Shown in pieces: positions 1-6,413 of a stretch of DNA of 8,270 bases (its first letter is position 1; each line of letters opens with the position of its first letter). Source of the stretch: Chloroflexi bacterium RBG_19FT_COMBO_48_23 (GTDB lineage: Bacteria; Chloroflexota; Dehalococcoidia; GIF9; UBA5620); the NCBI GenBank assembly GCA_001795315.1, contig MGOH01000008.1, forward strand, positions 5,585-13,854, read 5' to 3'. The position numbers were made by a program, and so were the translations under genes. The notes beneath the pieces were generated by a model. The model was given only the letters and a program-made list of their open reading frames with translations, searched no databases and was not told where the DNA came from.

Positions 1-556
1 TAAAAGCACTCTCAATCCACTCTGCCGGGTAAGTTTTTTCCGCCTCCTGTAGTACCTCGGCAATCATAGGCGTGAGCATGCCTATGTTTTGTTCATAAAG
101 GCTGAAAATATTCGGCAGCGGTTCGATTTCCACTTCTTGACCTTTCCGGGGTGCTGAAACCAGCGACGGAAGTTCACCTCGCTGAATTTTATTAATCGCT
201 TCCCTGGCGTTCTCACTGTTTATGAAATAGGCATCTTCAGACTGTCCGTCCCTATCAATCCTCAGGTGCAGCATAGTACCATGTTGCACAGCTCGGTCCA
301 GTGCTTGACGAAGTATTTCGCCTTTAGTCCTGGCTCCACTCCCTATGCCACCCATGAGTATTGGGTCCGACATAAGCTCGTTGCAGGTGACAAACTGAGG
401 ATAACCACGACGACGGCTGAGCAGCCAGATAACATGCAATATCGCCTTAAGCTCGGCAATGTCATCAATCTGTGGCATTGCCTCAGTGAAGAACAAATTA
501 GGTATCGGGGTAACTTCAGCTCTTTCTGGGAAGCCAGGAAACTCTTTCCTCGTCAC
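1..556 (-). CDS. DnaD-domain replication protein, partial (C-terminus beyond left edge)
   Basis: Reading the minus strand from a GTG at 556-554 gives 185 open residues that run off the window; a GGAG (568-565) sits 8 nt upstream, supporting this start. Residues about 20-120 look like a winged-helix N-terminal domain (ELKAILHVIWLLSRRRGYP, then a basic helix ARTKGEILRQALDRAVQHG). Residues about 150-185 match the start of the DnaD/DnaB_2 domain (NIFSLYEQNIGMLTPMIAEV, then YPAEWIESAF). Proteins of this type act in primosome assembly and helicase loading in Gram-positive bacteria. Location 20 bases after dnaB, on the same strand, fits that role and suggests one operon rplI-dnaB-dnaD. The N-terminal wording (TPIPNLFF, QIDDIAELK) is what I remember from Chloroflexota homologues. 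The family is fairly certain; the exact biochemical role is inferred. Confidence 0.85.
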   Translation of the reverse strand, partial: MTRKEFPGFPERAEVTPIPNLFFTEAMPQIDDIAELKAILHVIWLLSRRRGYPQFVTCNELMSDPILMGGIGSGARTKGEILRQALDRAVQHGTMLHLRIDRDGQSEDAYFINSENAREAINKIQRGELPSLVSAPRKGQEVEIEPLPNIFSLYEQNIGMLTPMIAEVLQEAEKTYPAEWIESAF

Positions 557-576
557 GTTTTTGTCTCCAATAATCC

Positions 577-1947
577 TTAAGCTGCGCTGAACTCAGCCTC
601 TAAATCCTCGAATTTGGCTGTCTTGGCTACAAATCGTAACTTGACTTCACCAGTAGGCCCATTACGATGCTTGGCTACAATTAAATCGGCAATGCCTCTT
701 GGATAGGGTTCTGTCTCTACATCATGATCTTTTTTCCAATCATCTTCAGTGACATACATTTCCTCACGGGAGATAAAGAGGACCACATCAGCGTCTTGCT
801 CGATACTGCCGCTATCCCTTAGGTCAGAGAGCTGTGGTTTATGTGAAGATCGCCATTCTATAGCTCGGCTAAGCTGTGAGATAGCTAACACCGGCGCTTC
901 TATCTCACGAGCCAGTGCCTTCAAAGAGCGCGTTATATCACTTAGCTCCTGCACTCGACTCTCACTTCTAGCCGATCCCTGTATTAGTTGCAGATAATCA
1001 ACGATAACCAGATCAACAGTGCGTTCGCGATAAAGTCGTTGTGCCTTGCCTCGCATCTCCACCACTCGTAGTTGAGGCGAGTCATCAATATAGATAAGCG
1101 CTTCGGAGAGAATGCCGCTAGCCTCCATGATTTTTCTCTCTTCTCTTTCCGTATATGTCCCCAAGCGGACACTTCTAGAATCCACATTGGCCTCATTAGA
1201 TAGAAGGCGCTGAACGACCGCTTGCCGCGACATCTCCAGGCTGAATAGAGCCACACAGGCTTTCTGGTTGACAGCCGTGTTTCTGGCAATATTGAGGGCC
1301 AGGCTGGTCTTGCCCACGCTTGGTCTGGCACCCAAAATAATCAGGTCGGAACGCTGTAAACCACCCAATATGTCATCTATGGCAGCGAAGCTGGTGAGAA
1401 TATGTGGGATTTCCTCTCCCTCAGCCTGATCTTGCCCTGTTTCCTCAAAATACTGACCGAGAATCTGGCGAATAGGCACAAAATCCTGACGACTTTGCCG
1501 CTGCCTTACCTTAAACAGGATGTCCTCCGCCCTGCTGAGAGCAACATCAACTTCAGCGTCATCTTCATAGCCGAGAGCAGTAATCTGGCTGCCAGCGCTG
1601 ATTAGTCGCCGCATTACAGCAGTTCTTGACACAATCTGTGCAAAATGCTCAACATGCAGAGACGTAGGTACAATAGACACCAGATGGCTTAAATAAGCAG
1701 CCCCGCCGGCCTCCTCTAGCCTGCCTTTCTGGGCTAATTCATGGGCTACAGTTATCTGATTTATGCCCTCATTACGCTGATAAAGGCTGAAACAAGCATC
1801 GTAAATCCACTGATTTTCCGGCGAAAAGAAGTCCTCCGGCCTGAGAAAGATAGCAACCTTAAATATGCCTTCGCTATCAATAAGTAGAGAGCCGAGTACT
1901 GCTTTCTCAGCTTCAACATCATGAGGGGGTAAATTGTCGTTAATCAC
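577..1947 (-). CDS. dnaB: Replicative DNA helicase DnaB
   Basis: Hexameric 5'-3' helicase that unwinds DNA at the replication fork. With the start used here (456 aa, normal length) it has the N-terminal DnaB domain ([17 protein letters not shown] near residue 6) and a RecA-like domain. That domain carries Walker [10 protein letters not shown] (206-214), SLEMS with the catalytic Glu (236-240), Walker B VIVDYLQL (314-321), SQLSR (357-361), [13 protein letters not shown] (375-387) and the arginine-finger stretch KHRNGPTG (426-433). All key residues are present. Start choice: an upstream in-frame TTG at 1968 would add MRKRRRR, but it has no Shine-Dalgarno sequence. The GTG at 1947 lies about 12 nt after a GAGGAAGAG tract, gives the usual short N-terminus, and overlaps the rplI stop codon region by 8 bases, suggesting translational coupling. 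No intein or insertion is seen. Confidence 0.96.
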   Translation of the reverse strand: MINDNLPPHDVEAEKAVLGSLLIDSEGIFKVAIFLRPEDFFSPENQWIYDACFSLYQRNEGINQITVAHELAQKGRLEEAGGAAYLSHLVSIVPTSLHVEHFAQIVSRTAVMRRLISAGSQITALGYEDDAEVDVALSRAEDILFKVRQRQSRQDFVPIRQILGQYFEETGQDQAEGEEIPHILTSFAAIDDILGGLQRSDLIILGARPSVGKTSLALNIARNTAVNQKACVALFSLEMSRQAVVQRLLSNEANVDSRSVRLGTYTEREERKIMEASGILSEALIYIDDSPQLRVVEMRGKAQRLYRERTVDLVIVDYLQLIQGSARSESRVQELSDITRSLKALAREIEAPVLAISQLSRAIEWRSSHKPQLSDLRDSGSIEQDADVVLFISREEMYVTEDDWKKDHDVETEPYPRGIADLIVAKHRNGPTGEVKLRFVAKTAKFEDLEAEFSAA

Positions 1948-2398
1948 TCTGCGTCGTCTCTTCCTCAATGATTACTTTGATTTTAGCCTCAGACCCTGCG
2001 CCCAAGTTAATTCCCACATCGTAGCTACCGAGATCATGCAAAGGCTCCTCCAGCTCAACTTTTTTCTTGTCAATCTCAAAACCTGAGAGCTTAGAGAGTT
2101 CATCAGCTATATTAGCACTGGTAATAGCACCATGAAGACGACCTTTGGCGCCTGCTTTAGCCTTGAAATGCAGCTCTTTACCCTCCAGTTCCTGAGCTAT
2201 CCTGCTTAGCTCCTCATGCTGTCGAGCTTGACGCTCTGCTTTCTCCCCAGACAGTGCTTCAGCTGCTTTTGTCGCTGATGGCGTAGCTAACAAAGCCAAG
2301 CCCTTAGGTAAAAGAAAGTTCCTGGCATAACCATCGGCTACCTCTTTTATCTCACCTTTCTTACCCTTGGATACATCTTTCAGAAAAATAACCTTCAT
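1940..2398 (-). CDS. rplI: 50S ribosomal protein bL9
   Basis: Large-subunit ribosomal protein, 152 aa (family usually about 148-150). The N-terminal 23S rRNA-binding domain is clear: [20 protein letters not shown] followed by [15 protein letters not shown]. The long charged connecting helix (about residues 45-75) and the C-terminal domain ([14 protein letters not shown] at about 88-101, then [14 protein letters not shown] at about 119-132) are intact. ATG at 2398 is preceded by GGGAG (2409-2405) with 6 nt spacing. The 3' end overlaps dnaB; rplI next to dnaB is a common bacterial arrangement. Nothing unusual apart from the overlap. Confidence 0.97.
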   Translation of the reverse strand: MKVIFLKDVSKGKKGEIKEVADGYARNFLLPKGLALLATPSATKAAEALSGEKAERQARQHEELSRIAQELEGKELHFKAKAGAKGRLHGAITSANIADELSKLSGFEIDKKKVELEEPLHDLGSYDVGINLGAGSEAKIKVIIEEETTQSD

Positions 2399-2482
2399 TC
2401 TCTACTCCCTATCTATATACTAATACTAGCGATTCGTTCAATGATCTATAAGGCCACCAGAAGATGCGAACCGCACCTCTAT

Positions 2483-2510
2483 TTTATAATTTCCACCCAA
2501 ATTTTGCCTA
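2483..2510 (-). promoter_or_regulatory. Possible promoter for rplI-dnaB-dnaD
   Basis: On the minus strand TAGGCA (2510-2505, 4/6 of the -35 consensus) is separated by 16 nt from TATAAA (2488-2483, 5/6 of the -10 consensus). This would give a leader of about 75-80 nt before rplI. A second, closer candidate (TTGAAC, 16 nt, TATATA at 2419-2414) would put the start of transcription inside the rplI ribosome binding site, so it is less likely. The rest of the 214-base spacer 2399-2612 holds only AT-rich sequence with short repeats (AAAAATT twice, 2534-2549); no convincing terminator for the upstream amidohydrolase gene was found. Confidence 0.35.
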
Positions 2511-2612
2511 GCATCAACGAATGTGTTTTGCCCAAAAATTCCTAAAAATTTTGCCGCAGTTCAATAATCGTCGACTACAAAACAAGACTTGAAAATTCGC
2601 ACTCTAAAACGC

Positions 2613-3779
2613 CTAGCTGGAGAACTCATCCTTAACTTTGGCCAGAGCTTGAGGTTCATTCAAAAGATCAACAACCGTCATAGCCAGAGCTTTAGCCGCA
2701 TCTAACAGACCCCCATGCCCTGAATCAGATGCAGCAGCCAGTACAAATTCTGATGAATGCAACAGCACATCGGAGGAAGCAATAGCAACTGAAGGATGAA
2801 TAGCAGGCACAACCTGGCTGACATTACCCACATCGGTGCTGCCGAAACCAAAGTGGGATTCAAAGGGGTCTACCCTGCGGCCTAGAGATTCCAGGTTTCG
2901 GGCAAATAGCTGAGCCAGGACCATGTTGTTTTTCATCGGGGCATAAACCGTCTCTCCCCATCTGTAGTCCAATCGGGCACCCGTAGCCAGCGCTGCCCCT
3001 TCGAAGCAATTCAGAACCTTTTGTTTCAATTCATCAAGATATGCATTATCGGTAGCCCGAACGAGGAATGTAGCTGCGGAATATGCTGGCACTACGTTAG
3101 CCGCCTCGCCACCGTGGGTGATTACGCCGTGAATTCGAGCCCTATCCTTAATATGTTGACGGAGTGAATTAAGAGCATTAAATGCCAAAATCATAGCCTC
3201 AAGAGCATTTATTCCTTGCTCAGGATAAGCAGCAGCATGAACTGCCTTGCCTAAAAATTGAACATCCAGTCCAATACAGGCTAGCGCTTCGGTAGCAGAT
3301 GCATTCCTTATCCCAGGATGTACTATCATAGCTGCATCAATCCCATCAAAAACACCAGCCTTCAACATTAACACCTTGCCTCCAATAAGTTCCTCTGCAG
3401 GTGTGCCCAATACTACAACCGTCCCGCCACAATTATCAACGATACACCTGGTGGCCACAGCCGCTCCTACTGCGGATGCAGCTATTATATTGTGTCCACA
3501 GGCATGGCCAATCTCAGGCAAAGCATCATACTCAGCAAGCAGAGCAATTACAGGGTTATTAGTGCCATAAGATGCCTTGAAAGCAGTAGACAGACCACCA
3601 ATCCCGTCTTCTACCTGAAAACCGTTTTTTGCCAGGTAACTGGTTAACCAGCTTGACGCCTTTTCCTCTTTGAACGCTAGCTCTGGATTAGCATGAATCT
3701 TGAGGCTCAATTCAATAAGTTTCTGGCGTTGTTGCTCTAATTGTTTGTTTACCTCGGCCTTCAGTTCTGCTTTTGTCAA
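2613..3779 (-). CDS. M20 family amidohydrolase/peptidase (AbgB-like)
   Basis: Predicted cytoplasmic metal-dependent amidohydrolase, 388 aa, full length. Motifs in order: HANPELAFKEEKAS (29-42); LLAEYDALPEIGHACGHN (80-97), holding the Cys94/His96 metal-ligand pair of the aminoacylase-2/AbgB branch; PAEE (127-130) with the general-base and metal Glu; MIVHPG (151-156); FLGKAVHAA (175-183), the dimerization-domain His; GSTDVGNVS (313-321); and a late His in LLHSSEF (339-345). No signal peptide or membrane segment. Family members cleave N-acyl amino acids, short peptides or p-aminobenzoyl-glutamate; the substrate cannot be told from sequence. The start is TTG at 3779: no ATG or GTG exists in frame between the upstream stop (3821-3819) and this codon, and a GAGTGAG lies just before it. 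It is flanked by spacers on both sides, so it is probably transcribed alone. Confidence 0.9.
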   Translation of the reverse strand: MTKAELKAEVNKQLEQQRQKLIELSLKIHANPELAFKEEKASSWLTSYLAKNGFQVEDGIGGLSTAFKASYGTNNPVIALLAEYDALPEIGHACGHNIIAASAVGAAVATRCIVDNCGGTVVVLGTPAEELIGGKVLMLKAGVFDGIDAAMIVHPGIRNASATEALACIGLDVQFLGKAVHAAAYPEQGINALEAMILAFNALNSLRQHIKDRARIHGVITHGGEAANVVPAYSAATFLVRATDNAYLDELKQKVLNCFEGAALATGARLDYRWGETVYAPMKNNMVLAQLFARNLESLGRRVDPFESHFGFGSTDVGNVSQVVPAIHPSVAIASSDVLLHSSEFVLAAASDSGHGGLLDAAKALAMTVVDLLNEPQALAKVKDEFSS

Positions 3780-3817
3780 AGTCTCACTCGCTACTCTTGG
3801 ATTGCCCCCACGTAGCC

Positions 3818-3846
3818 ATTATACTCCAAGAACCTGGCACATTCTA
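3818..3846 (-). promoter_or_regulatory. Promoter for the M20 amidohydrolase gene
   Basis: Minus-strand TATAAT (3823-3818) is a perfect -10 box; 17 nt upstream is TAGAAT (3846-3841), a weak -35 (3/6). Transcription would start near 3811, giving a leader of about 30 nt before the TTG start. It faces away from the yceD promoter, so the spacer is divergent. Confidence 0.55.
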
Positions 3847-3895
3847 CCAAAGAAAACTCAGTTAGAAGACATTTTATGTCAATAATTATGTTAGC

Positions 3896-3924
3896 TTGAC
3901 TTTAAAAATATCTCAACCTATAAT
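3896..3924 (+). promoter_or_regulatory. Strong sigma70-type promoter for the yceD-rpmF-fabD-nusB-acp operon
   Basis: TTGACT (3896-3901, 5/6) and TATAAT (3919-3924, 6/6) are separated by exactly 17 nt. Predicted transcription start is near 3930-3932, about 24 nt before the yceD ATG. This is the best promoter in the window and fits constitutive, high-level expression of a ribosomal-protein operon, possibly modulated by the overlapping dyad. Confidence 0.8.
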
Positions 3925-3937
3925 GAACCAAGTTCAT
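3923..3937. promoter_or_regulatory. Candidate operator: 15-base perfect dyad over -10/+1
   Basis: ATGAAC - CAA - GTTCAT, two perfect 6-base arms around a 3-base centre at 3930. It overlaps the last two bases of the -10 box and covers the predicted transcription start, the classical place for a repressor to block polymerase. Fatty-acid gene repressors (FabT, FapR) bind dyads near -10/+1 of such operons, but this sequence is not one of their consensus sites that I recognise, so no regulator is named. Confidence 0.45.
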
Positions 3938-3954
3938 AGATTTAAATATATAAA

Positions 3955-4464
3955 ATGCAAATCAATGTTGCTCAGTTGCTCAAGGAGCCAATAGGCTCAA
4001 GGCATAGCTACCACATAGACAAGAACATCGGTGCTAACGACATAAAGTCGGTTAAAGGCGATGTTATTTTAACGCGCACTAAAAGCGGCATAATGGTCAA
4101 ATGTGAAATGACAGCCTTAGTAACAGGAATCTGCAGTCGATGTCTCAAACTGATTGATCATGAAGCAAGCTATAGCTTTGAGGAGGAATCTCTTCCCAGC
4201 GTGGCCATATCCGAAGGCTTATCTTCACCCGGTCAGTTTGATAATCTCATTATCGACGAGAGTCAGATGCTGGACATGAGCGAAGCCATACAACAATATG
4301 CCTTATTGACCATGCCCGCCAAGCCGCTTTGCCATCCAGATTGCGCTGGAATTTGCCCAGCATGCGGGCAAGACCTCAACAAATATCCCTGTCAGTGCCC
4401 GTCTCGCACCCACGACCAGCGCTGGTCCAAACTAATCAGCCTGGGGAAGGAGAGTAAAACCTAA
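3955..4464 (+). CDS. yceD: YceD/DUF177 family protein (23S rRNA accumulation)
   Basis: 169 aa, matching the DUF177/YceD family. The N-terminus MQINVAQLLKEPIGSRHSY is typical and fixes the ATG at 3955. Conserved cysteines: C60-x2-C63 (CSRC), and a C-terminal cluster C126, C130, C134, C137, C146, C148 (CHPDCAGICPACGQDLN followed by CQC), likely metal-binding, then a D-x-RW-x2-L ending. Family members are linked to large-subunit rRNA accumulation in bacteria and plastids and are nearly always encoded just before rpmF, as here (zero-base junction). The 24-nt leader has no visible Shine-Dalgarno sequence, only AT-rich bases. The molecular role of the family is only partly known. Confidence 0.92.
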   Translation: MQINVAQLLKEPIGSRHSYHIDKNIGANDIKSVKGDVILTRTKSGIMVKCEMTALVTGICSRCLKLIDHEASYSFEEESLPSVAISEGLSSPGQFDNLIIDESQMLDMSEAIQQYALLTMPAKPLCHPDCAGICPACGQDLNKYPCQCPSRTHDQRWSKLISLGKESKT

Positions 4465-4665
4465 ATGGCGTTACCAAAGAGAAAATATGCCAAATCGCGG
4501 CAAGGGAAAAGGCGCAGCCACCTGGCTCTGAACATTCCCAAACTGGTTGATTGCCCTCAATGTCACACTCCCAAATTGCCTCATCATGTCTGTCCTACTT
4601 GCGGTACCTATGCAGGAAGGGAAGTGGTTGAGATTAAGACCCCGAAGAAAACACCCAGCAAGTGA
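4465..4665 (+). CDS. rpmF: 50S ribosomal protein bL32
   Basis: 66 aa, the usual size. Basic N-terminus MALPKRKYAKSRQGKRRSH and a zinc ribbon with C30-x2-C33 and C43-x2-C46 (DCPQC, VCPTCGTYAGREV), i.e. the four-cysteine, zinc-containing form of bL32. The ATG follows the yceD stop codon directly; AAGGAG (4447-4452) inside the yceD end serves as ribosome binding site. Paired expression with yceD is the standard arrangement. Confidence 0.97.
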   Translation: MALPKRKYAKSRQGKRRSHLALNIPKLVDCPQCHTPKLPHHVCPTCGTYAGREVVEIKTPKKTPSK

Positions 4666-4765
4666 TGACTGGACTTAAAAACATAACCACCACTGAAAAC
4701 CATGGGCTAAGTGAAATTTAGAAAATGATTGACCTATCGGTGAGATTGAACGACAAGGAGGAGAT

Positions 4766-5710
4766 ATGGTAGAAGCAATAAAAGTAGCTTATGTTTTCCC
4801 CGGACAGGAATCCCACTCTGTAGGTATGGGGTTAGACCTTTACGTACACTACACTTCAGCCCGAGAAGTTTTCGACGAAGTCGACAAGACTCTGGGCTTC
4901 TCGCTATCTCGTCTATGTTTTGAAGGTCCTCAAGATGAACTGAAGCAGACCGCAAATGTTCAACCAGCAGTGTTAGCAACGAGCGTGGCTTGCCTGAGAG
5001 CAGCCCTGGAGGTTAGCAATAACGGCTTGCCGGCACCCATTTTCGTTGCTGGTCATGACGTAGGCACTTACACAGCCCTGGTAGCTGCTGACGTCCTCAG
5101 TTTGTCTGATGCCGCACGCTTGATTCATGAGAGAGGACGATTAATGAACGAAGCTGGACAAAGAACAGGCGGCGGCATGGTGTCTATGGGCGGCTTAGAC
5201 ATAGAGGTCTTCAAGAGCATAAGCGTCTCCACAGATGTCGAGATTGCATATATTGATGCTCCAGACCAGGTCACTGTCAGCGGCAGCCAGGAAAGCCTGA
5301 CCAAGGCCAAGAGATTAGCACAGATAAAAGGGGCTCGCCGCATCATCCCTCTGAGAGTAAACGGACCTTTCAATTCCATATTGATGGAGCCGGCCATAGC
5401 AAGGCTAAGAAATACCATATCGGAGTTTACCTTTAATAAACCATCAGTCCCGGTTGTAGCTAATGTTACCGCACAACCGCTTACCGACTTAGAAGCGATA
5501 AAAGAAGAGTTGATTAGCCAGATTGTTCGCCCGGTACAATGGCAGCAATCTATTGAAAGTATGATCGCCCGAGGTGTAACCACTTTCTTTGAGATGGGAC
5601 CTGGTGAGGCGCTGTCCAAGTTGATCAAGCGAATTAGCCCCGGAGCACAAACATTTAACATCAGCAACGCTCAGACCGTCAGCGAAATAACAAAATGGCG
5701 CAGAGGATAA
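4766..5710 (+). CDS. fabD: FabD-like malonyl-CoA:ACP transacylase homologue lacking catalytic Ser and His
   Basis: 314 aa, full length for the FabD family and open throughout; AAGGAGG (4755-4761) lies 4 nt before the ATG. Family signatures present: FPGQESHSVGMG (11-22), QPAVLATSVA (66-75), TYTALVAADVLSLSDAARL (101-119), ERGRLMNEA (122-130, with the Arg equivalent to E. coli R117 that holds the malonyl carboxylate), VTVSGS (169-174), FFEMGPGEALSKLIKRI (274-290). The nucleophile elbow, normally GHSLG, reads GHDVG (96-100): Asp98, codon GAC at 5057-5059, replaces the serine that carries the malonyl group. The general-base histidine, normally in PFHS, is Asn203 (PFNS, codon AAT at 5372-5374). By family chemistry this protein should not form a malonyl-enzyme. 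It may bind malonyl-CoA or ACP without turnover, or have another role. A frameshift does not explain the changes. Confidence 0.9.
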   Translation: MVEAIKVAYVFPGQESHSVGMGLDLYVHYTSAREVFDEVDKTLGFSLSRLCFEGPQDELKQTANVQPAVLATSVACLRAALEVSNNGLPAPIFVAGHDVGTYTALVAADVLSLSDAARLIHERGRLMNEAGQRTGGGMVSMGGLDIEVFKSISVSTDVEIAYIDAPDQVTVSGSQESLTKAKRLAQIKGARRIIPLRVNGPFNSILMEPAIARLRNTISEFTFNKPSVPVVANVTAQPLTDLEAIKEELISQIVRPVQWQQSIESMIARGVTTFFEMGPGEALSKLIKRISPGAQTFNISNAQTVSEITKWRRG

Positions 5711-5947
5711 TTGCCCACACGCCAGACCACAGACGTGGCGGCTGTGCTTGATCAGGCTGGTCGAGTCTCTGTGGTTAGAGCCAAGATGCTGAAGCGTAGC
5801 TTTTCCACCAAAACTACTGCCAGCTGCAACCATTGCGGCAAGGAAATCGTCCTCATTTCAAAGTCCATCGGCTTATGTCTTCATTGCATACGCCACGATT
5901 CAAAAAAGGTATCGCCCGTTCACTTATTGAGGAATGAAGCAGAATGA
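5711..5947 (+). CDS. Small zinc-ribbon protein, function unknown
   Basis: 78 aa from a TTG immediately after the fabD-like stop codon, with AGAGG (5702-5706) just upstream; its own stop overlaps the nusB start (ATGA). Residues 1-36 are polar and basic without a recognised domain. Residues 37-62 hold two cysteine pairs, C39-x2-C42 (SCNHCGK) and C56-x2-C59 (LCLHCIR), 13 residues apart, a probable zinc ribbon. I do not recognise the family. Tight coupling on both sides supports a real gene. The alternative start ATG at 5786 (residue 26) would keep the ribbon but leave a 75-base gap and has a poor ribosome binding site. A nucleic-acid or protein-binding role is a guess from the ribbon and the neighbours rpmF and nusB. 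Confidence 0.65.
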   Translation: MPTRQTTDVAAVLDQAGRVSVVRAKMLKRSFSTKTTASCNHCGKEIVLISKSIGLCLHCIRHDSKKVSPVHLLRNEAE

Positions 5948-6369
5948 CTGGATTTAGACGGCAGGCAAGGACTATTGCCATGCAGGCACTTTACGAGCTT
6001 GACTGCTCGGCTCATAAGCCAAAGGATGTTTTGGCTCGCTTGCTAGAGGAAAAAGCCCTGCCTGATGAAGCAGCCGATTTTGCCGAAAGCCTGGTTAACG
6101 GGATTCTCCAGAACAAGGAAAATATCGATGATGTAATCCGAAGGTTCGCCCCCGCCTTTCCCGTCAATCAAATAGCCCCCATAGATAGAAATATTCTCCG
6201 CCTTGCCATTTTTGAGATTTTATTCGATAATAGAGTTCCAATGAAAGCAGCTATTAACGAAGCTGTTGAGTTAGCTAAGAGTTTTGGTGGTGATACCTCT
6301 CAAAAATTTGTCAACGGGGTTTTGGGTTCAGTGGTAACTACATGTATACAGCAAGGTAAGCAACAATAA
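5944..6369 (+). CDS. nusB: Transcription antitermination factor NusB
   Basis: 141 aa all-helical RNA-binding protein that joins NusE (ribosomal S10) on boxA RNA for rRNA antitermination. Conserved blocks: FRRQARTIAMQALYELD (4-20), the arginine-rich RNA-binding start; FAESLVNGIL (66-75); FPVNQIAPIDRNILRLAIFE (about 92-111); PMKAAINEAVELAKSFG (about 118-134 region in family order); and the closing QKFVNGVLGSV. Starts at ATG overlapping the preceding stop (ATGA), with GAGG at 5929-5932. Placement between ribosomal and ACP-like genes ties the operon to rRNA synthesis. Confidence 0.96.
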   Translation: MTGFRRQARTIAMQALYELDCSAHKPKDVLARLLEEKALPDEAADFAESLVNGILQNKENIDDVIRRFAPAFPVNQIAPIDRNILRLAIFEILFDNRVPMKAAINEAVELAKSFGGDTSQKFVNGVLGSVVTTCIQQGKQQ

Positions 6370-6413
6370 GCGATTAGGAAAACTGAGAAAGCCTGGACAT
6401 CAAGAGGAAATGA

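Noticed and set aside
266..580. Plus-strand open frame of 104 codons
   Set aside because: It lies wholly opposite the DnaD-domain gene, which has recognisable domains and a ribosome binding site; the plus-strand product resembles nothing and has no good start site.
984..1331. Open frames in other phases within dnaB (984-1331 minus, also 749-997 and 1402-1605 plus)
   Set aside because: They overlap conserved helicase motifs of dnaB, and their products are low-complexity shadows.
2399..2612. A small RNA or hidden gene in the spacer between rplI and the amidohydrolase gene
   Set aside because: Only short AT-rich repeats and a modest promoter candidate were found; no open frame with a ribosome binding site and no stable structure.
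4729..4757. TTGACC as a -35 box for an internal promoter before the fabD-like gene
   Set aside because: No acceptable -10 box occurs 16-18 nt downstream; the fabD-like gene is more simply read from the yceD promoter.
4725..4772. 15-codon leader-like frame (MIDLSVRLNDKEEIW) overlapping the fabD-like start
   Set aside because: No ribosome binding site of its own and no attenuator structure around it; too short to support.
5125..5667. Long minus-strand frame (180 codons) opposite the fabD-like gene, and a second at 5489-5833
   Set aside because: The plus frame shows clear FabD family signatures and a strong ribosome binding site; the minus frames have no family features or start signals.
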